Part shown: positions 14,440 to 22,070 of the stretch, piece by piece
Layout: each line of letters begins with the position of its first letter
How positions within the stretch are numbered: position 1 is the first letter of the stretch
Assembly: GCA_026982655.1 (NCBI GenBank)
Contig: JALSGO010000165.1
Coordinates: 1-35,031, forward strand
DNA: 35,031 bases
DNA from: Candidatus Bipolaricaulota bacterium
Lineage (GTDB): Bacteria > Bipolaricaulota > Bipolaricaulia > RBG-16-55-9
Reading direction: 5' to 3'
Program-made: the position numbers and the translations under genes
Notes under the pieces: generated by a model
Seen by the model: only the letters and a program-made list of their open reading frames with translations
Told to the model about the DNA's origin: nothing
The model's database searches: none

Positions 14440-15936
14440 TTAGTCCTCCTTCGAGGCCGGAGGGTGGGAGTGAGACTCGGGAGCCGATGCGGGTCGGAGC
14501 TCTTTCGGCTCGATCATCGTGGAGGTCACCCGCTCCTCGCCCAGGAGCCCTCGGGGGCGGAACAACAGGATCAACTCTAAGATGATCACGATGGCCATGA
14601 TGCGTATCGGCCCGAAGAGCTGGGCGGCGACGTCGATGCGTCCGATGGGGGTCTCCAGCGTGGGCGGGAGCACGTCGTTGAGGAAGTTCGTCCCGCTCCA
14701 GATCCCCCACATGATGAACGCTCCCAGGATGACCCCGCGGTTGTTCCCCGTCCCGCCCACGATGAGCATCACCCACACCAGGAACGTCCGGGAGATGGCG
14801 TCGAAGATCTGGGGATCGACGAACTTCACGAAGTGGGCCCAGAGGCTCCCGGCGGCCCCCATGATCACCGCGCCCACGACGAAGGCCTGCATCTTGAAGC
14901 GGAAGGTGTTCTTCCCCAGGGCGAGCGCGGCGTCCTCGTCCTCGCGGATGGCCCGCAACGAGCGCCCCCAGGGCGAGCGGGCGATCCGCTCCAGCGCCAG
15001 GAACGCCAAGAAGATGACTCCTAAGACGAGCACGAGGTAGAACCAGTTGTACTGGGCCGGCTCGAGGAACCGAGGGATCTCGATCCCCAAGAGCGTGCAG
15101 GGCGGGGCCTCCCGGACGGGGATCACGAGGCACTCGTGCAGCGGCTGGGGGATGTTGGGGATCCCGCGGTTGCCCTCGGTCAGCTCCTGTTCGTTGGCGG
15201 CGATCAGTCGTAAGATCTCGGCGATCCCGATGGTGGCGATCGCCAGATAATCCGCCCGCAGCCGGAGGGTGGCGAACCCCACCACCAAGGCCGTAAGGCC
15301 CGAGGCGGCCATCGCGGCCACAAATCCCACCAAGAACGGCTGGTTGAAGTAGGTGGCGAAGAAGCCCTCCAAGCCCGCGCCGACGGCCATCTTCGCCGGG
15401 TCCTGCACCAGGATGGTGGACACGTACGCCCCCACGCCGAAGAAGCCCGCCACCCCGATGTTGAAGAGCCCGGTGTACCCCCACTGGATGTTAAGCCCCA
15501 AGGTGAGGACGGCGTAGATGCCTGCAATGATCAAGAACGCCGAGAGGAACGAGAACATCCGGTCGGGGGGGACGCCTGTAAACGCAGCAGCAGCCAAGTA
15601 AAAGCTCCAGAGGAGAAGCGTGCCTACAAAGGCTCCCCAACGGGTTCGGCGGTTGGTTCGTGTGAGAAGGACCCATAGACCGGCCAAGGATACGACCATA
15701 AGCAATAGGGAATAGATCTGAGGCAAGTAGGCAAACCCCTCGATCACGGAGAGTGCTTGTCTGAGGAACTCACGCAGGGAGACTCCGTTCTGAACCACAT
15801 AGATGGCGATAAGCCCCCCCCAGCCAGCTATCAAGAAGGCTATTCCTGCGAGGATCACCCAGGCCTTGCGGACCGCTAAGAAGATCCCTGGCAAGGCCAG
15901 CGAGAGGGTGAAAGCCCAAAGGATCGCAGCATCCAT
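14440..15936 (-). CDS. livM: Branched-chain amino-acid ABC transporter permease LivM
   Basis: 498 residues, longer than common LivM proteins. Residues 131-450 form the core BPD_transp_2 permease: LGLNIQWGYTGLFNIGVAGFFGVGAY, LRLRADYLAIATIGIAEILR, and the coupling loop SLRAIREDEDAALALGKNTFRFK. This is followed by VGGTGNNRGVILGAF and LLFRPRGLLGEE. Residues 1-130 add three to four extra hydrophobic helices. The C-terminal tail (about 468-498) is polar and Pro/Ser-rich. With LivH it forms the membrane channel of the importer. Codon and base composition of the first 380 or so bases (15550-15936) is visibly less G+C-rich than the core, coinciding with the domain boundary. ATG at 15936, three bases after the livH stop. 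Confidence 0.93.
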   Translation of the reverse strand: MDAAILWAFTLSLALPGIFLAVRKAWVILAGIAFLIAGWGGLIAIYVVQNGVSLREFLRQALSVIEGFAYLPQIYSLLLMVVSLAGLWVLLTRTNRRTRWGAFVGTLLLWSFYLAAAAFTGVPPDRMFSFLSAFLIIAGIYAVLTLGLNIQWGYTGLFNIGVAGFFGVGAYVSTILVQDPAKMAVGAGLEGFFATYFNQPFLVGFVAAMAASGLTALVVGFATLRLRADYLAIATIGIAEILRLIAANEQELTEGNRGIPNIPQPLHECLVIPVREAPPCTLLGIEIPRFLEPAQYNWFYLVLVLGVIFLAFLALERIARSPWGRSLRAIREDEDAALALGKNTFRFKMQAFVVGAVIMGAAGSLWAHFVKFVDPQIFDAISRTFLVWVMLIVGGTGNNRGVILGAFIMWGIWSGTNFLNDVLPPTLETPIGRIDVAAQLFGPIRIMAIVIILELILLFRPRGLLGEERVTSTMIEPKELRPASAPESHSHPPASKED

Positions 15937-15939
15937 GCT

Positions 15940-17061
15940 CTACCCCTTCCTCTCCGCTTCGCCGAGGAGCCCCTGCGGGCGGACCAGCAGCATCAGGATC
16001 ATCATCGCGAAGGCGATGGCGGGCTTGTATTGCGAGTTGATCTGGGGGATCGCCGGGGCCACCAGGAGGTTCTGCGCCACCCCGATGACGAGCGCCCCCA
16101 GCATCGCGCCGTAGGGGCTCCCGATCCCCCCCAAGATGACGGCGGCAAAGAGCGAAAGCAGCACCAGAGCGCCCGTGTTGGGGGTGATGATCCCCCAATT
16201 CAACCCGATGAAGACCCCGGCGATGGCGGCCAAGCCCGCACCGATGGCCCACGCCCAGCGGATGATCCGCTCGGCGTTGATCCCCGTCACCCGCGCGAGG
16301 TCCATGTTATCGGCGAGGGCCCGCATCGCCTTCCCCGTCTTGGTGTACTTCAGGAAGAGGTGGAGCAGGGTCACCAGCGCGAGCGAGACGATCAGCGTCA
16401 CCCACTGGACGGGAGTCATGGTGATCACCACCGCTCCCTCGGGACGGGGCGTGCCCGCCAGCGCGATCAGATCCCGTAACGCGCCCGCGAAGACGTCGAA
16501 ACGTCCATCGCCGTCGAGGTCTCCGAAGGCGTAGAAGGTCGGCAGCTGGGTGCGCATCGCATAGGCTTGGTTCCCCACGCCCCAGATCGCCTGCACCAGC
16601 GCCCGGAGGAAGAGGGCCATCCCGAAGGAGGCGATCACCAGCACGACGGCGGCGCTGCGCCGCAGGCGGGAATAGATGAGCTTGTCGATGAGCAGCGCGA
16701 TCCCGATGGCCCCGATCGCGCCGCCGACCATCGCCCCCACGATCGCCAGCCAGCGGACGGCCATGTCCGCTTCGGCCAGCTGCGGGAACCACTCCGGGAG
16801 CTGCCCCACCAGCCACCAGTCCACCGTGAGCGCCACGTAGGCCCCGAAGATGAGGATGTCCCCGTGGGAGAAGTTGGCGAAGTTCAGGATGCGATACGTG
16901 AGCGTAAGCCCGATGGCCCCGAGCATGAGGATGCTGCCGAAGCGGATGCCGTTGACGATGAACTGCGGCCCGTTCTTGACGAAGAAGAGCCCCCAGATCA
17001 GCCCGAGGACGATCACGCCCCAGATGGCCCACTTGACGATGTCCACGCGTTGGGATCGCAC
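15940..17061 (-). CDS. livH: Branched-chain amino-acid ABC transporter permease LivH with an FG-GAP-like calcium-loop insert
   Basis: 373 residues starting at GTG (17061), with GGGAGG at the end of livF as ribosome-binding site. Core LivH features are GLTLTYRILNFANFSHGDIL (51-70), the coupling loop TGKAMRALADNMDLARVTGI (242-261), AAVILGGIGSPYGAMLGAL (307-324) and LLVRPQGLLGE (358-368). Between two membrane helices an insert at about 172-215 contains FGDLDGDGRFDVF: Asp181, Asp183, Asp185, Gly186 and Asp189 match the DxDxDGxxD calcium loop of FG-GAP/VCBS repeats. The insert is separated from the cytoplasmic coupling loop by one helix (about 219-238), so it should lie outside the inner membrane. 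It is part of livG-livF-livH-livM. Confidence 0.92.
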   Translation of the reverse strand: MRSQRVDIVKWAIWGVIVLGLIWGLFFVKNGPQFIVNGIRFGSILMLGAIGLTLTYRILNFANFSHGDILIFGAYVALTVDWWLVGQLPEWFPQLAEADMAVRWLAIVGAMVGGAIGAIGIALLIDKLIYSRLRRSAAVVLVIASFGMALFLRALVQAIWGVGNQAYAMRTQLPTFYAFGDLDGDGRFDVFAGALRDLIALAGTPRPEGAVVITMTPVQWVTLIVSLALVTLLHLFLKYTKTGKAMRALADNMDLARVTGINAERIIRWAWAIGAGLAAIAGVFIGLNWGIITPNTGALVLLSLFAAVILGGIGSPYGAMLGALVIGVAQNLLVAPAIPQINSQYKPAIAFAMMILMLLVRPQGLLGEAERKG

Positions 17062-17068
17062 GGGATGC

Positions 17069-17773
17069 CTAGCCTCCCAAGTAGAGTTTCGCGACCTGGG
17101 GGTCGTTGAGCAGCTCGTCTCCGGTGCCCTCGAAGCGGTTGCGGCCCGTGGCTAAGACATAGCCGCGGTCGGCCATCTTGAGGGCCTGCTTGGCGTTCTG
17201 CTCCACCATGAGGATGGAGACCCCGGTCTCGTTGATGTCCACGATCTTCTCGAAGATGAGCTCCACGAGCTTGGGGGCCAGCCCCGCCGAGGGCTCGTCC
17301 AGAAGCAGCACCTTGGGGTCCAGCATCAAGGCCCGGCCCATCGCGAGCATCTGGCGCTGGCCGCCGCTTAAGGAGCCCGCTTTCTTGGTGTGAAAGCGCT
17401 TGAGATCGGGGAACACTTGGTAGACGCGCTCGATGCGCTCGCTGAGGTCCTCGTTGAGGATGAACGCCCCCATCTCTAAATTTTCCTTTACGGTGAGGCT
17501 GGGGAAGACGTTGTCCGTCTGGGGGACGTAGCAGATCCCCAATCGCACGATCCGGTCCGGGGACCGGCCCGTGATGTCCTGCCCGTCGAAGGTGATGCTG
17601 CCCGCCCGGGGGCGGAGCAGCCCGAAGATCGTCTTCATCAAGGTGCTCTTGCCTGCGCCGTTGGGGCCGATTAAAGCGACGATCTCCCCCTCCCGCAGCT
17701 CCATGTGCACGCCGTGGAGGATGTCCATCTCGCCGTACCCGGCGGTGATGTTCTCAGCCTTCAGTAGCGACAT
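17069..17773 (-). CDS. livF: Branched-chain amino-acid ABC transporter ATP-binding protein LivF
   Basis: 234 residues, the usual LivF length. Walker A is GPNGAGKST (36-44), the signature is LSGGQRQML (135-143), followed by Walker B VLLLDEPSAGLAP and the H-loop-equivalent MVEQN. It is one of two cytoplasmic ATPases that power LivHM. The His normally in the switch loop is Gln (VEQN), as is usual for LivF proteins. The ATG lies 20 bases inside livG with GGAGGG upstream, so translation is coupled. livH follows after 7 bases. Confidence 0.95.
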   Translation of the reverse strand: MSLLKAENITAGYGEMDILHGVHMELREGEIVALIGPNGAGKSTLMKTIFGLLRPRAGSITFDGQDITGRSPDRIVRLGICYVPQTDNVFPSLTVKENLEMGAFILNEDLSERIERVYQVFPDLKRFHTKKAGSLSGGQRQMLAMGRALMLDPKVLLLDEPSAGLAPKLVELIFEKIVDINETGVSILMVEQNAKQALKMADRGYVLATGRNRFEGTGDELLNDPQVAKLYLGG

Positions 17774-18599
17774 ACTGCCCTCCGAGATAGGCGTCGAGCA
17801 CCCGGGGGTCGGAGCGGACCTCGTCGGGCGTCCCCTCCATGAGCTTCTTCCCCTCGCTCATCACGATCACGGGGTTGCACAGCGTCATCACCAGGTCCAT
17901 GTCGTGCTCGATGAGCAAGAACGTCACCCCCCGCTCGTAGCAGAGCGTCTCGATGTAGCCGACGAGCTTCTTCATGAGGGTGGGGTTGACCCCGGCGCCG
18001 GGTTCGTCCAGCAAGATCATTTCGGGGTCGGCCATCATGGCCCGCGCCAACTCTAGAAGCTTCTTCTGTCCCCCGGAGAGGTTCCCGGCGTACTCGTCCT
18101 TGAGGTGGATGAGCTCGACGAACTCCAGCACCGAGATGGCCTTCTCGTAGACCTCGCGCTCCTGGCGGCGCACCAAGTCGGGGCGGAACCAAGGGTACAG
18201 GAGCCGCTCCCCCTTCTGGTCCTTGGGGACGAGCATGAGGTTTTCCAGCACGGTCATCTCCGCGAACTCGCGCGGGATCTGGAAGGTGCGCACCAATCCC
18301 TTGCGGAAGACCGTATAGGGGGGGAGCCCCGTGATCTCCTCGCCGTTGAAGAAGACCCGGCCCGCATCGGGCTTGTAGAAGCCCGTAATTAAATTGAAGA
18401 GCGTGGTCTTGCCCGCGCCGTTGGGGCCGATGAGCCCCGTGATCGTCCCCTTCTTGACCTCCAAGGAACAACGATCCACGGCCCGCAGGCCGCCGAAGTC
18501 CTTCACGAGCTTCTCCACGCGGAGGATGATCCCCTCCGGCTGGGGGCGGCGGCGCAGCGTCGCTTCCGGCTCCGTCTCTGGGATGACGGTCTCGCTCAT
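17754..18599 (-). CDS. livG: Branched-chain amino-acid ABC transporter ATP-binding protein LivG
   Basis: 281 residues from the ATG at 18599 with GAGGTG upstream; the open frame extends further to 18677 but that part overlaps the promoter. Walker A GPNGAGKTT (58-66), signature LSGGQ (174-178), Walker B MILLDEP (Asp198-Glu199), switch His232 (LIEHDMDLV). The LivG-specific C-terminus (LDAYLGG) is present. It is the first gene of livG-livF-livH-livM and powers import by hydrolysing ATP. The non-conserved first 22 residues are polar. Confidence 0.95.
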   Translation of the reverse strand: MSETVIPETEPEATLRRRPQPEGIILRVEKLVKDFGGLRAVDRCSLEVKKGTITGLIGPNGAGKTTLFNLITGFYKPDAGRVFFNGEEITGLPPYTVFRKGLVRTFQIPREFAEMTVLENLMLVPKDQKGERLLYPWFRPDLVRRQEREVYEKAISVLEFVELIHLKDEYAGNLSGGQKKLLELARAMMADPEMILLDEPGAGVNPTLMKKLVGYIETLCYERGVTFLLIEHDMDLVMTLCNPVIVMSEGKKLMEGTPDEVRSDPRVLDAYLGGQYVATEG

Positions 18600-18648
18600 C
18601 GGGCACCTCGGGGAGCAGAGCACGCTTTTGGATCCTGCGTTGGAGGGG

Positions 18649-18677
18649 ATTATAGCGTGATCGCTTCTAAAGAGCAA
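18649..18677 (-). promoter_or_regulatory. Predicted promoter of livGFHM
   Basis: TTGCTC (18677-18672), 17 bases, TATAAT (18654-18649) on the minus strand. Predicted start near 18642 gives a leader of about 43 nt. The -35 box begins 19 bases after the dnaB stop and I see no intrinsic terminator between them, so read-through from dnaB is possible. Confidence 0.65.
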
Positions 18678-18696
18678 AACGGCGGGCTCTGTCGGG

Positions 18697-21414
18697 CTAA
18701 AACGGCGGAGCGGTCCGGTCCCGCTCGGCCTCGGGGCCGGCAGGGACGGCCTGCCCGGGGAGGAACTCGTAGAAGCAGGCGTAGACCCGGTGGAACATGA
18801 GCGTGAACGAGTCGGTAGGGCCGTTGCGCTGCTTGCCGATGATGATCTCCGTCTCGCTGACGTTGGCCTCCTGGGGGCGGGGCTCCCGCAGGTCCCCGTC
18901 GAACTCCTCGTCCTCGTCCCCCTTGGGATCGTCGTAGTAGTCGGGCCGGTAGAGGAACATCACGACATCCGCGGTCTGTTCGATTTCGCCGGAGTTGTGG
19001 ACGACCAGATCGTTGGCTACGAAGTTATGGGTGCCGGGGACCACGAGATCGTACGTCATCTCCTCCCCATCGGGCTCGATGGAGACGATGGGATCCCACA
19101 ATAGATCGCTATGGGCCAACCGAGTGAGGAAGGGATCCTCCAGCTTGGCGGCAACTTGCTGGAGATGAGCTCGCCCGATGGCCTTTCCCTGGCAGCGGTA
19201 GCCCAGCTCGCTCCAGGAGAGTCCCTGGGCCCGCTTGAGGGCGGCCACCCGCTCCGTCACGCTTCGGGGGAATCGATCGATCTGTTCGTTGCTTCGGGGC
19301 TCCTCGGCCCAGCGGGCCGCCTCCCGAAGGCGGCGGCCCTTCTCCTCTACAATAGGGATGAGCCGGGCGAAGCGGCGGATGGCCTGCCGCCCATCCACCC
19401 GAATGCTGGCGATGTCTACCGTGGACTTCGTGTGCCTTGTCCTTCGCTCCAGCACGGCAACGATCCCCAGGCGCGTAAGGAGGTGGTGGACGCCCCGCAG
19501 TAGCTCCCGGCTGGTGGAGGTGAACTTCAGCGACCAAGAGCGATACCGCGGGCGGTAAAAGACGCTCCCGTCCCCCGCCCATAGCCCACCGAGGAAGGCC
19601 GCCACGACCTCCAGGGGGGCCTCAAAGACGACCTGAGGGATGTGCTTCTCTGTCGTGGTTTCGCCGTGGATCCCCAGCGCTTTGAGCCAATTGATCAGGC
19701 GATTTCGTCCCGGACCGTACTGTCCGGGCACCGAGAACTCCACGTGAAGGGTTCCCGACCAATGGGCCTTTGGGCGGGCCGGGACCCCGAAGTGGCGTGC
19801 AACGATTTGGATTGCGTCTTCGATGACGTCCGGATCGGAGCTGCTGAGTCCTACGGCCCCGTGACGTCGGTAGCTGCCGTCGGAGATCAGGTACCCCAGA
19901 AGGCGGGCCTCCTCCGGGGACAGCTCTCCCTTGCCTAGGAGCGGCAGGTGGCGGGGGGCGGCGATCCGATCGCCTACGCGTAGCTCTTCCAGCTTCTTCC
20001 ACCCCTCCACGGTCAAGAACGGGTGGTTCGCAGAGGCCCGGATCACCCGCCCTGTGCGTGTCCTGAGCCGAAAGACGGGCTTGATACCGGACCGCACGAC
20101 CCGGGCGGGCAGGGTAACCCCCAACTTGAGGTCCGGTGTGACGGTATGGACGGGAATCAACTCCTGCCGCTCGTACAGCTCCCGAATTGTGAAGGGGCGT
20201 CCGGTGACTGCGTGGTAGAGAACCGTGTCCCCCGTTAAGCACTCCCGCAAGTCGCTTAATCGAGGCCGCTTCGAGTCGCGGCGCTCGACGGCCCGCGAGA
20301 GCTGGGAGCAGGCGATCACGGGGATCTGGAGCTCCCGCGCCAACCCCTTGAGCGAGCGGGCGATGTACGAAATTTCTTGCTCGCGCACCTCGACGCGCGC
20401 GCCGCCCTCCACCAGCTGCAGGTAGTCGATGATCAAGAGATCGAGCCCGTGCTCGGCCTTCATCCGCCGGGCCTTGGCCTTGAGCTCCATCACGGAGATG
20501 GCGGGCGTGTCGTCGATGAGGATGCGGGCCTTCTGGAGCGCGTTGGCCGCGCGCATGATCCGCCGCCACGCCTCGCTGTCCGCGCCTAGGTACCCTCCCC
20601 GCAGCCGCAGCAAGTTGACGCGGGCCTCGGCGCAGAGCAGCCGCTCGATGAGCTGCTCCTTCGTCATCTCCAGGCTGAAGATCCCCACGGATTTTCCGCC
20701 TTGCAGGGCGACGTTGCGGGCGATGGAGAGCACGAAGCTCGTCTTCCCCATCGAGGGTCGGCCCGCCACCACGATGAGATCCGAAGGGTGGAAGCCCGCG
20801 GTCCGCTTGTCCAGCTCCTTAAAGCCCGAGGAGAGTCCCGTGACCGTGCTGCGCCGCGGGTCTTGGAGTTTCTCCAGCACGTCGAGGTGCTGATGCAAGA
20901 TCTCCGAGAGGGCGTAGTAGCTCTGTTTCAGCGTTTGACGGGAGACCTGAAAGACCTTCTCTTCGGCCAAGTCGAGGAGCTTGTCCAGATCCTCGTCCTC
21001 ACGGTACCCCAGCTCGGCGATCTCCTGGCCCACCTGCGCCAGCTCCCTCAGCAGCGCCTTCTTGACGACGATCTCAGCGTAGTAGGGCACCGAGGTGGTG
21101 GTGGTCACTCGAGAGACGAGTTCCGAGAGATAGGAACGTCCCCCCACCTCCGCGAGCAGGCCCTTCTCCTCCAAGCGGTTCCCTACGGTGATGAGGTCCA
21201 CGGGTTGGGAGTTCTCGAAGAGCTCGATCAGCGTTTGATAGATGAGCCGGTGAGCGCGGAAGTAGAAATGACCTGGCGTAAGCTTCTCCATGAGGTGAGG
21301 CAGGACGGACTCCGCGTCCACCAACGCGGCCCCGAGCACGACCTGCTCTGCCTCGCGGTTCTTCGGGAGCGGGCGAACTTCGGGTGACGGCGACCCAGAT
21401 TGCATCTTAGACAT
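18697..21414 (-). CDS. dnaB: Replicative DNA helicase DnaB, interrupted by an intein
   Basis: 905 residues as translated. Host protein: N-terminal domain (PLPKNREAEQVVLGAAL.., residues 15-120), linker, then RecA-like domain with Walker A GRPSMGKT (218-225) and Walker B LLIIDYLQL (326-334). The host sequence stops at RPRLSDLRE (391) and resumes at SGEIEQTADVVMFLYRPDYY (808-), with IIGKQRNGPT (858-867) after it. Removing residues 392-807 leaves a 489-residue helicase of normal size. DnaB is the hexameric 5'-3' helicase that opens the fork. The start is M1 (21414) or M4 (21405); neither has a Shine-Dalgarno sequence, and a TATAAT box lies 12 bases before M1. The gene appears intact in frame on both sides of the intein. 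Confidence 0.96.
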   Translation of the reverse strand: MSKMQSGSPSPEVRPLPKNREAEQVVLGAALVDAESVLPHLMEKLTPGHFYFRAHRLIYQTLIELFENSQPVDLITVGNRLEEKGLLAEVGGRSYLSELVSRVTTTTSVPYYAEIVVKKALLRELAQVGQEIAELGYREDEDLDKLLDLAEEKVFQVSRQTLKQSYYALSEILHQHLDVLEKLQDPRRSTVTGLSSGFKELDKRTAGFHPSDLIVVAGRPSMGKTSFVLSIARNVALQGGKSVGIFSLEMTKEQLIERLLCAEARVNLLRLRGGYLGADSEAWRRIMRAANALQKARILIDDTPAISVMELKAKARRMKAEHGLDLLIIDYLQLVEGGARVEVREQEISYIARSLKGLARELQIPVIACSQLSRAVERRDSKRPRLSDLRECLTGDTVLYHAVTGRPFTIRELYERQELIPVHTVTPDLKLGVTLPARVVRSGIKPVFRLRTRTGRVIRASANHPFLTVEGWKKLEELRVGDRIAAPRHLPLLGKGELSPEEARLLGYLISDGSYRRHGAVGLSSSDPDVIEDAIQIVARHFGVPARPKAHWSGTLHVEFSVPGQYGPGRNRLINWLKALGIHGETTTEKHIPQVVFEAPLEVVAAFLGGLWAGDGSVFYRPRYRSWSLKFTSTSRELLRGVHHLLTRLGIVAVLERRTRHTKSTVDIASIRVDGRQAIRRFARLIPIVEEKGRRLREAARWAEEPRSNEQIDRFPRSVTERVAALKRAQGLSWSELGYRCQGKAIGRAHLQQVAAKLEDPFLTRLAHSDLLWDPIVSIEPDGEEMTYDLVVPGTHNFVANDLVVHNSGEIEQTADVVMFLYRPDYYDDPKGDEDEEFDGDLREPRPQEANVSETEIIIGKQRNGPTDSFTLMFHRVYACFYEFLPGQAVPAGPEAERDRTAPPF
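18994..20241 (-). mobile_element. DnaB intein with LAGLIDADG homing endonuclease
   Basis: 416 residues (392-807 of DnaB). Splicing features: Cys1 in CLTGDTVL (block A); SANHPFL with the block B His at residue 463; GWKKLEELRVGDRIA; block F TYDLVVPGTHNFVANDLVVHN ending in His-Asn; and Ser808 as the +1 residue. The homing-endonuclease domain has two dodecapeptide motifs, LLGYLISDG (505-513, acidic Asp512) and FLGGLWAGDG (607-616, acidic Asp615). Residues about 720-760 (RVAALKRAQGLSWSELGYRC..) read as a helix-turn-helix-like DNA-contact region before block F. The insertion point (LSDLRE | SGEIEQ) is the site used by the Synechocystis DnaB intein. All key residues are present, so both splicing and endonuclease activity could be intact. 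Confidence 0.95.
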
Positions 21415-21426
21415 GGGGATCGCTCC

Positions 21427-21455
21427 ATTATAGCCGCTCCCGGGAGCGGGACAAA
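21427..21455 (-). promoter_or_regulatory. Predicted dnaB promoter with palindromic spacer
   Basis: TATAAT (21432-21427) with TTTGTC (21455-21450) 17 bases upstream, or TTGTCC (21454-21449) at 16. The spacer is almost entirely the perfect palindrome CCGCTCCCGGGAGCGG. The -10 box lies 12 bases from the dnaB ATG. Confidence 0.55.
21434..21449. repeat. Perfect 16-bp palindrome, possible operator
   Basis: CCGCTCCCGGGAGCGG reads the same on both strands and fills the spacer between the predicted -35 and -10 boxes of dnaB. As RNA it has no T-run on either side, so a terminator for the upstream DUF402 gene is unlikely. A dimeric repressor site is the simplest reading; this is inference. Confidence 0.55.
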
Positions 21456-21530
21456 GCGACTCGGATCACATCCTCTCGGGGAAGGGTGAGAAAGCCCTGC
21501 CGGATCGATCGTCCGTGGCGATCGGGGCTC

Positions 21531-22019
21531 TCAGGCGATGTAGGGCAGCGCGGTTAAGATCTCCCTATAGCGGGACCGTAGCTCCTGAAGCGTCCCCTCC
21601 ACGACTCGGAGCTGCTCCGGGGCGAGCAGCCCCCGGGCGCGGGCGTCCCGGAGTTCGTCCTCGTCCAGCACGAAGAAGCCCCCTCGAGTATCCACCCAGA
21701 CGTCGACGATGAGGTCGAGATACCGGATCTCCCGGGAGGAGATGGAGACGTCCGTGCAAATGTCGAAGCGGTGGCCCCAGAGCTTTCCCTGGGGATGGGG
21801 TTGCCGCATCTCGTAGATGAGATAGGAGCGATCCGTCCAGAAGTAGCCCCGGGTCACCAGGGGGCCGGACGGGATGTGCAGCGGGCCGTCGCGTAGAGGC
21901 TCTTCCAGGCTCGTCCTCCAGAGGACCACGGCCCGCTCGCCGGGGAGGAGCTCTACGAGCTCGCAGACGAAGCGCTCCTCGCGCCCGTCGAGATGGCGCT
22001 TGACCTCGACGATCTGCAT
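21531..22019 (-). CDS. DUF402-domain protein (nucleotide phosphatase-like fold)
   Basis: 162 residues from the ATG at 22019. The DUF402 core runs from YFWTDRSYLIYEM (59-71) through GHRFDICTDV (82-91) and IRYLDLIVDVWVDTRGG (98-114) to FVLDEDEL (116-123). The conserved acidic residues (Asp86, Asp102, Asp106, Asp119, Glu120, Asp121) are those that bind divalent cations in characterised members. Those members include nucleoside di/triphosphatases and the fosfomycin-pathway hydrolase FomD. Substrate here is unknown; most likely a small phosphate-ester or nucleotide hydrolase. An in-frame ATG at 22040 lies upstream of a TACAAT box (22032-22027), so the later start is preferred, with no leader. Confidence 0.75.
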   Translation of the reverse strand: MQIVEVKRHLDGREERFVCELVELLPGERAVVLWRTSLEEPLRDGPLHIPSGPLVTRGYFWTDRSYLIYEMRQPHPQGKLWGHRFDICTDVSISSREIRYLDLIVDVWVDTRGGFFVLDEDELRDARARGLLAPEQLRVVEGTLQELRSRYREILTALPYIA

Positions 22020-22026
22020 AGCCAAT

Positions 22027-22032
22027 ATTGTA
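22027..22032 (-). promoter_or_regulatory. Possible -10 box of the DUF402 gene
   Basis: TACAAT on the minus strand, 7 bases before the ATG at 22019. The best -35 match (CTGCAT, 22056-22051, 18 bases away) is poor, so this is a weak call. If used, the mRNA would be leaderless. Confidence 0.3.
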
Positions 22033-22070
22033 CTGTTCATTAAGAAAAGGATGCAGGGAGGGATTCAGCT

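Noticed and set aside
18697-21414. Extra length of DnaB as a gene fusion or assembly error
   Set aside because: The extra 416 residues start with Cys, end in His-Asn before Ser, and carry intein and LAGLIDADG blocks at a known insertion site.
21995-22030. Promoter for the NucS-like gene (TTGACC near 22000)
   Set aside because: No acceptable -10 box at 16-18 bases; the nearest TATTGT is at 20.
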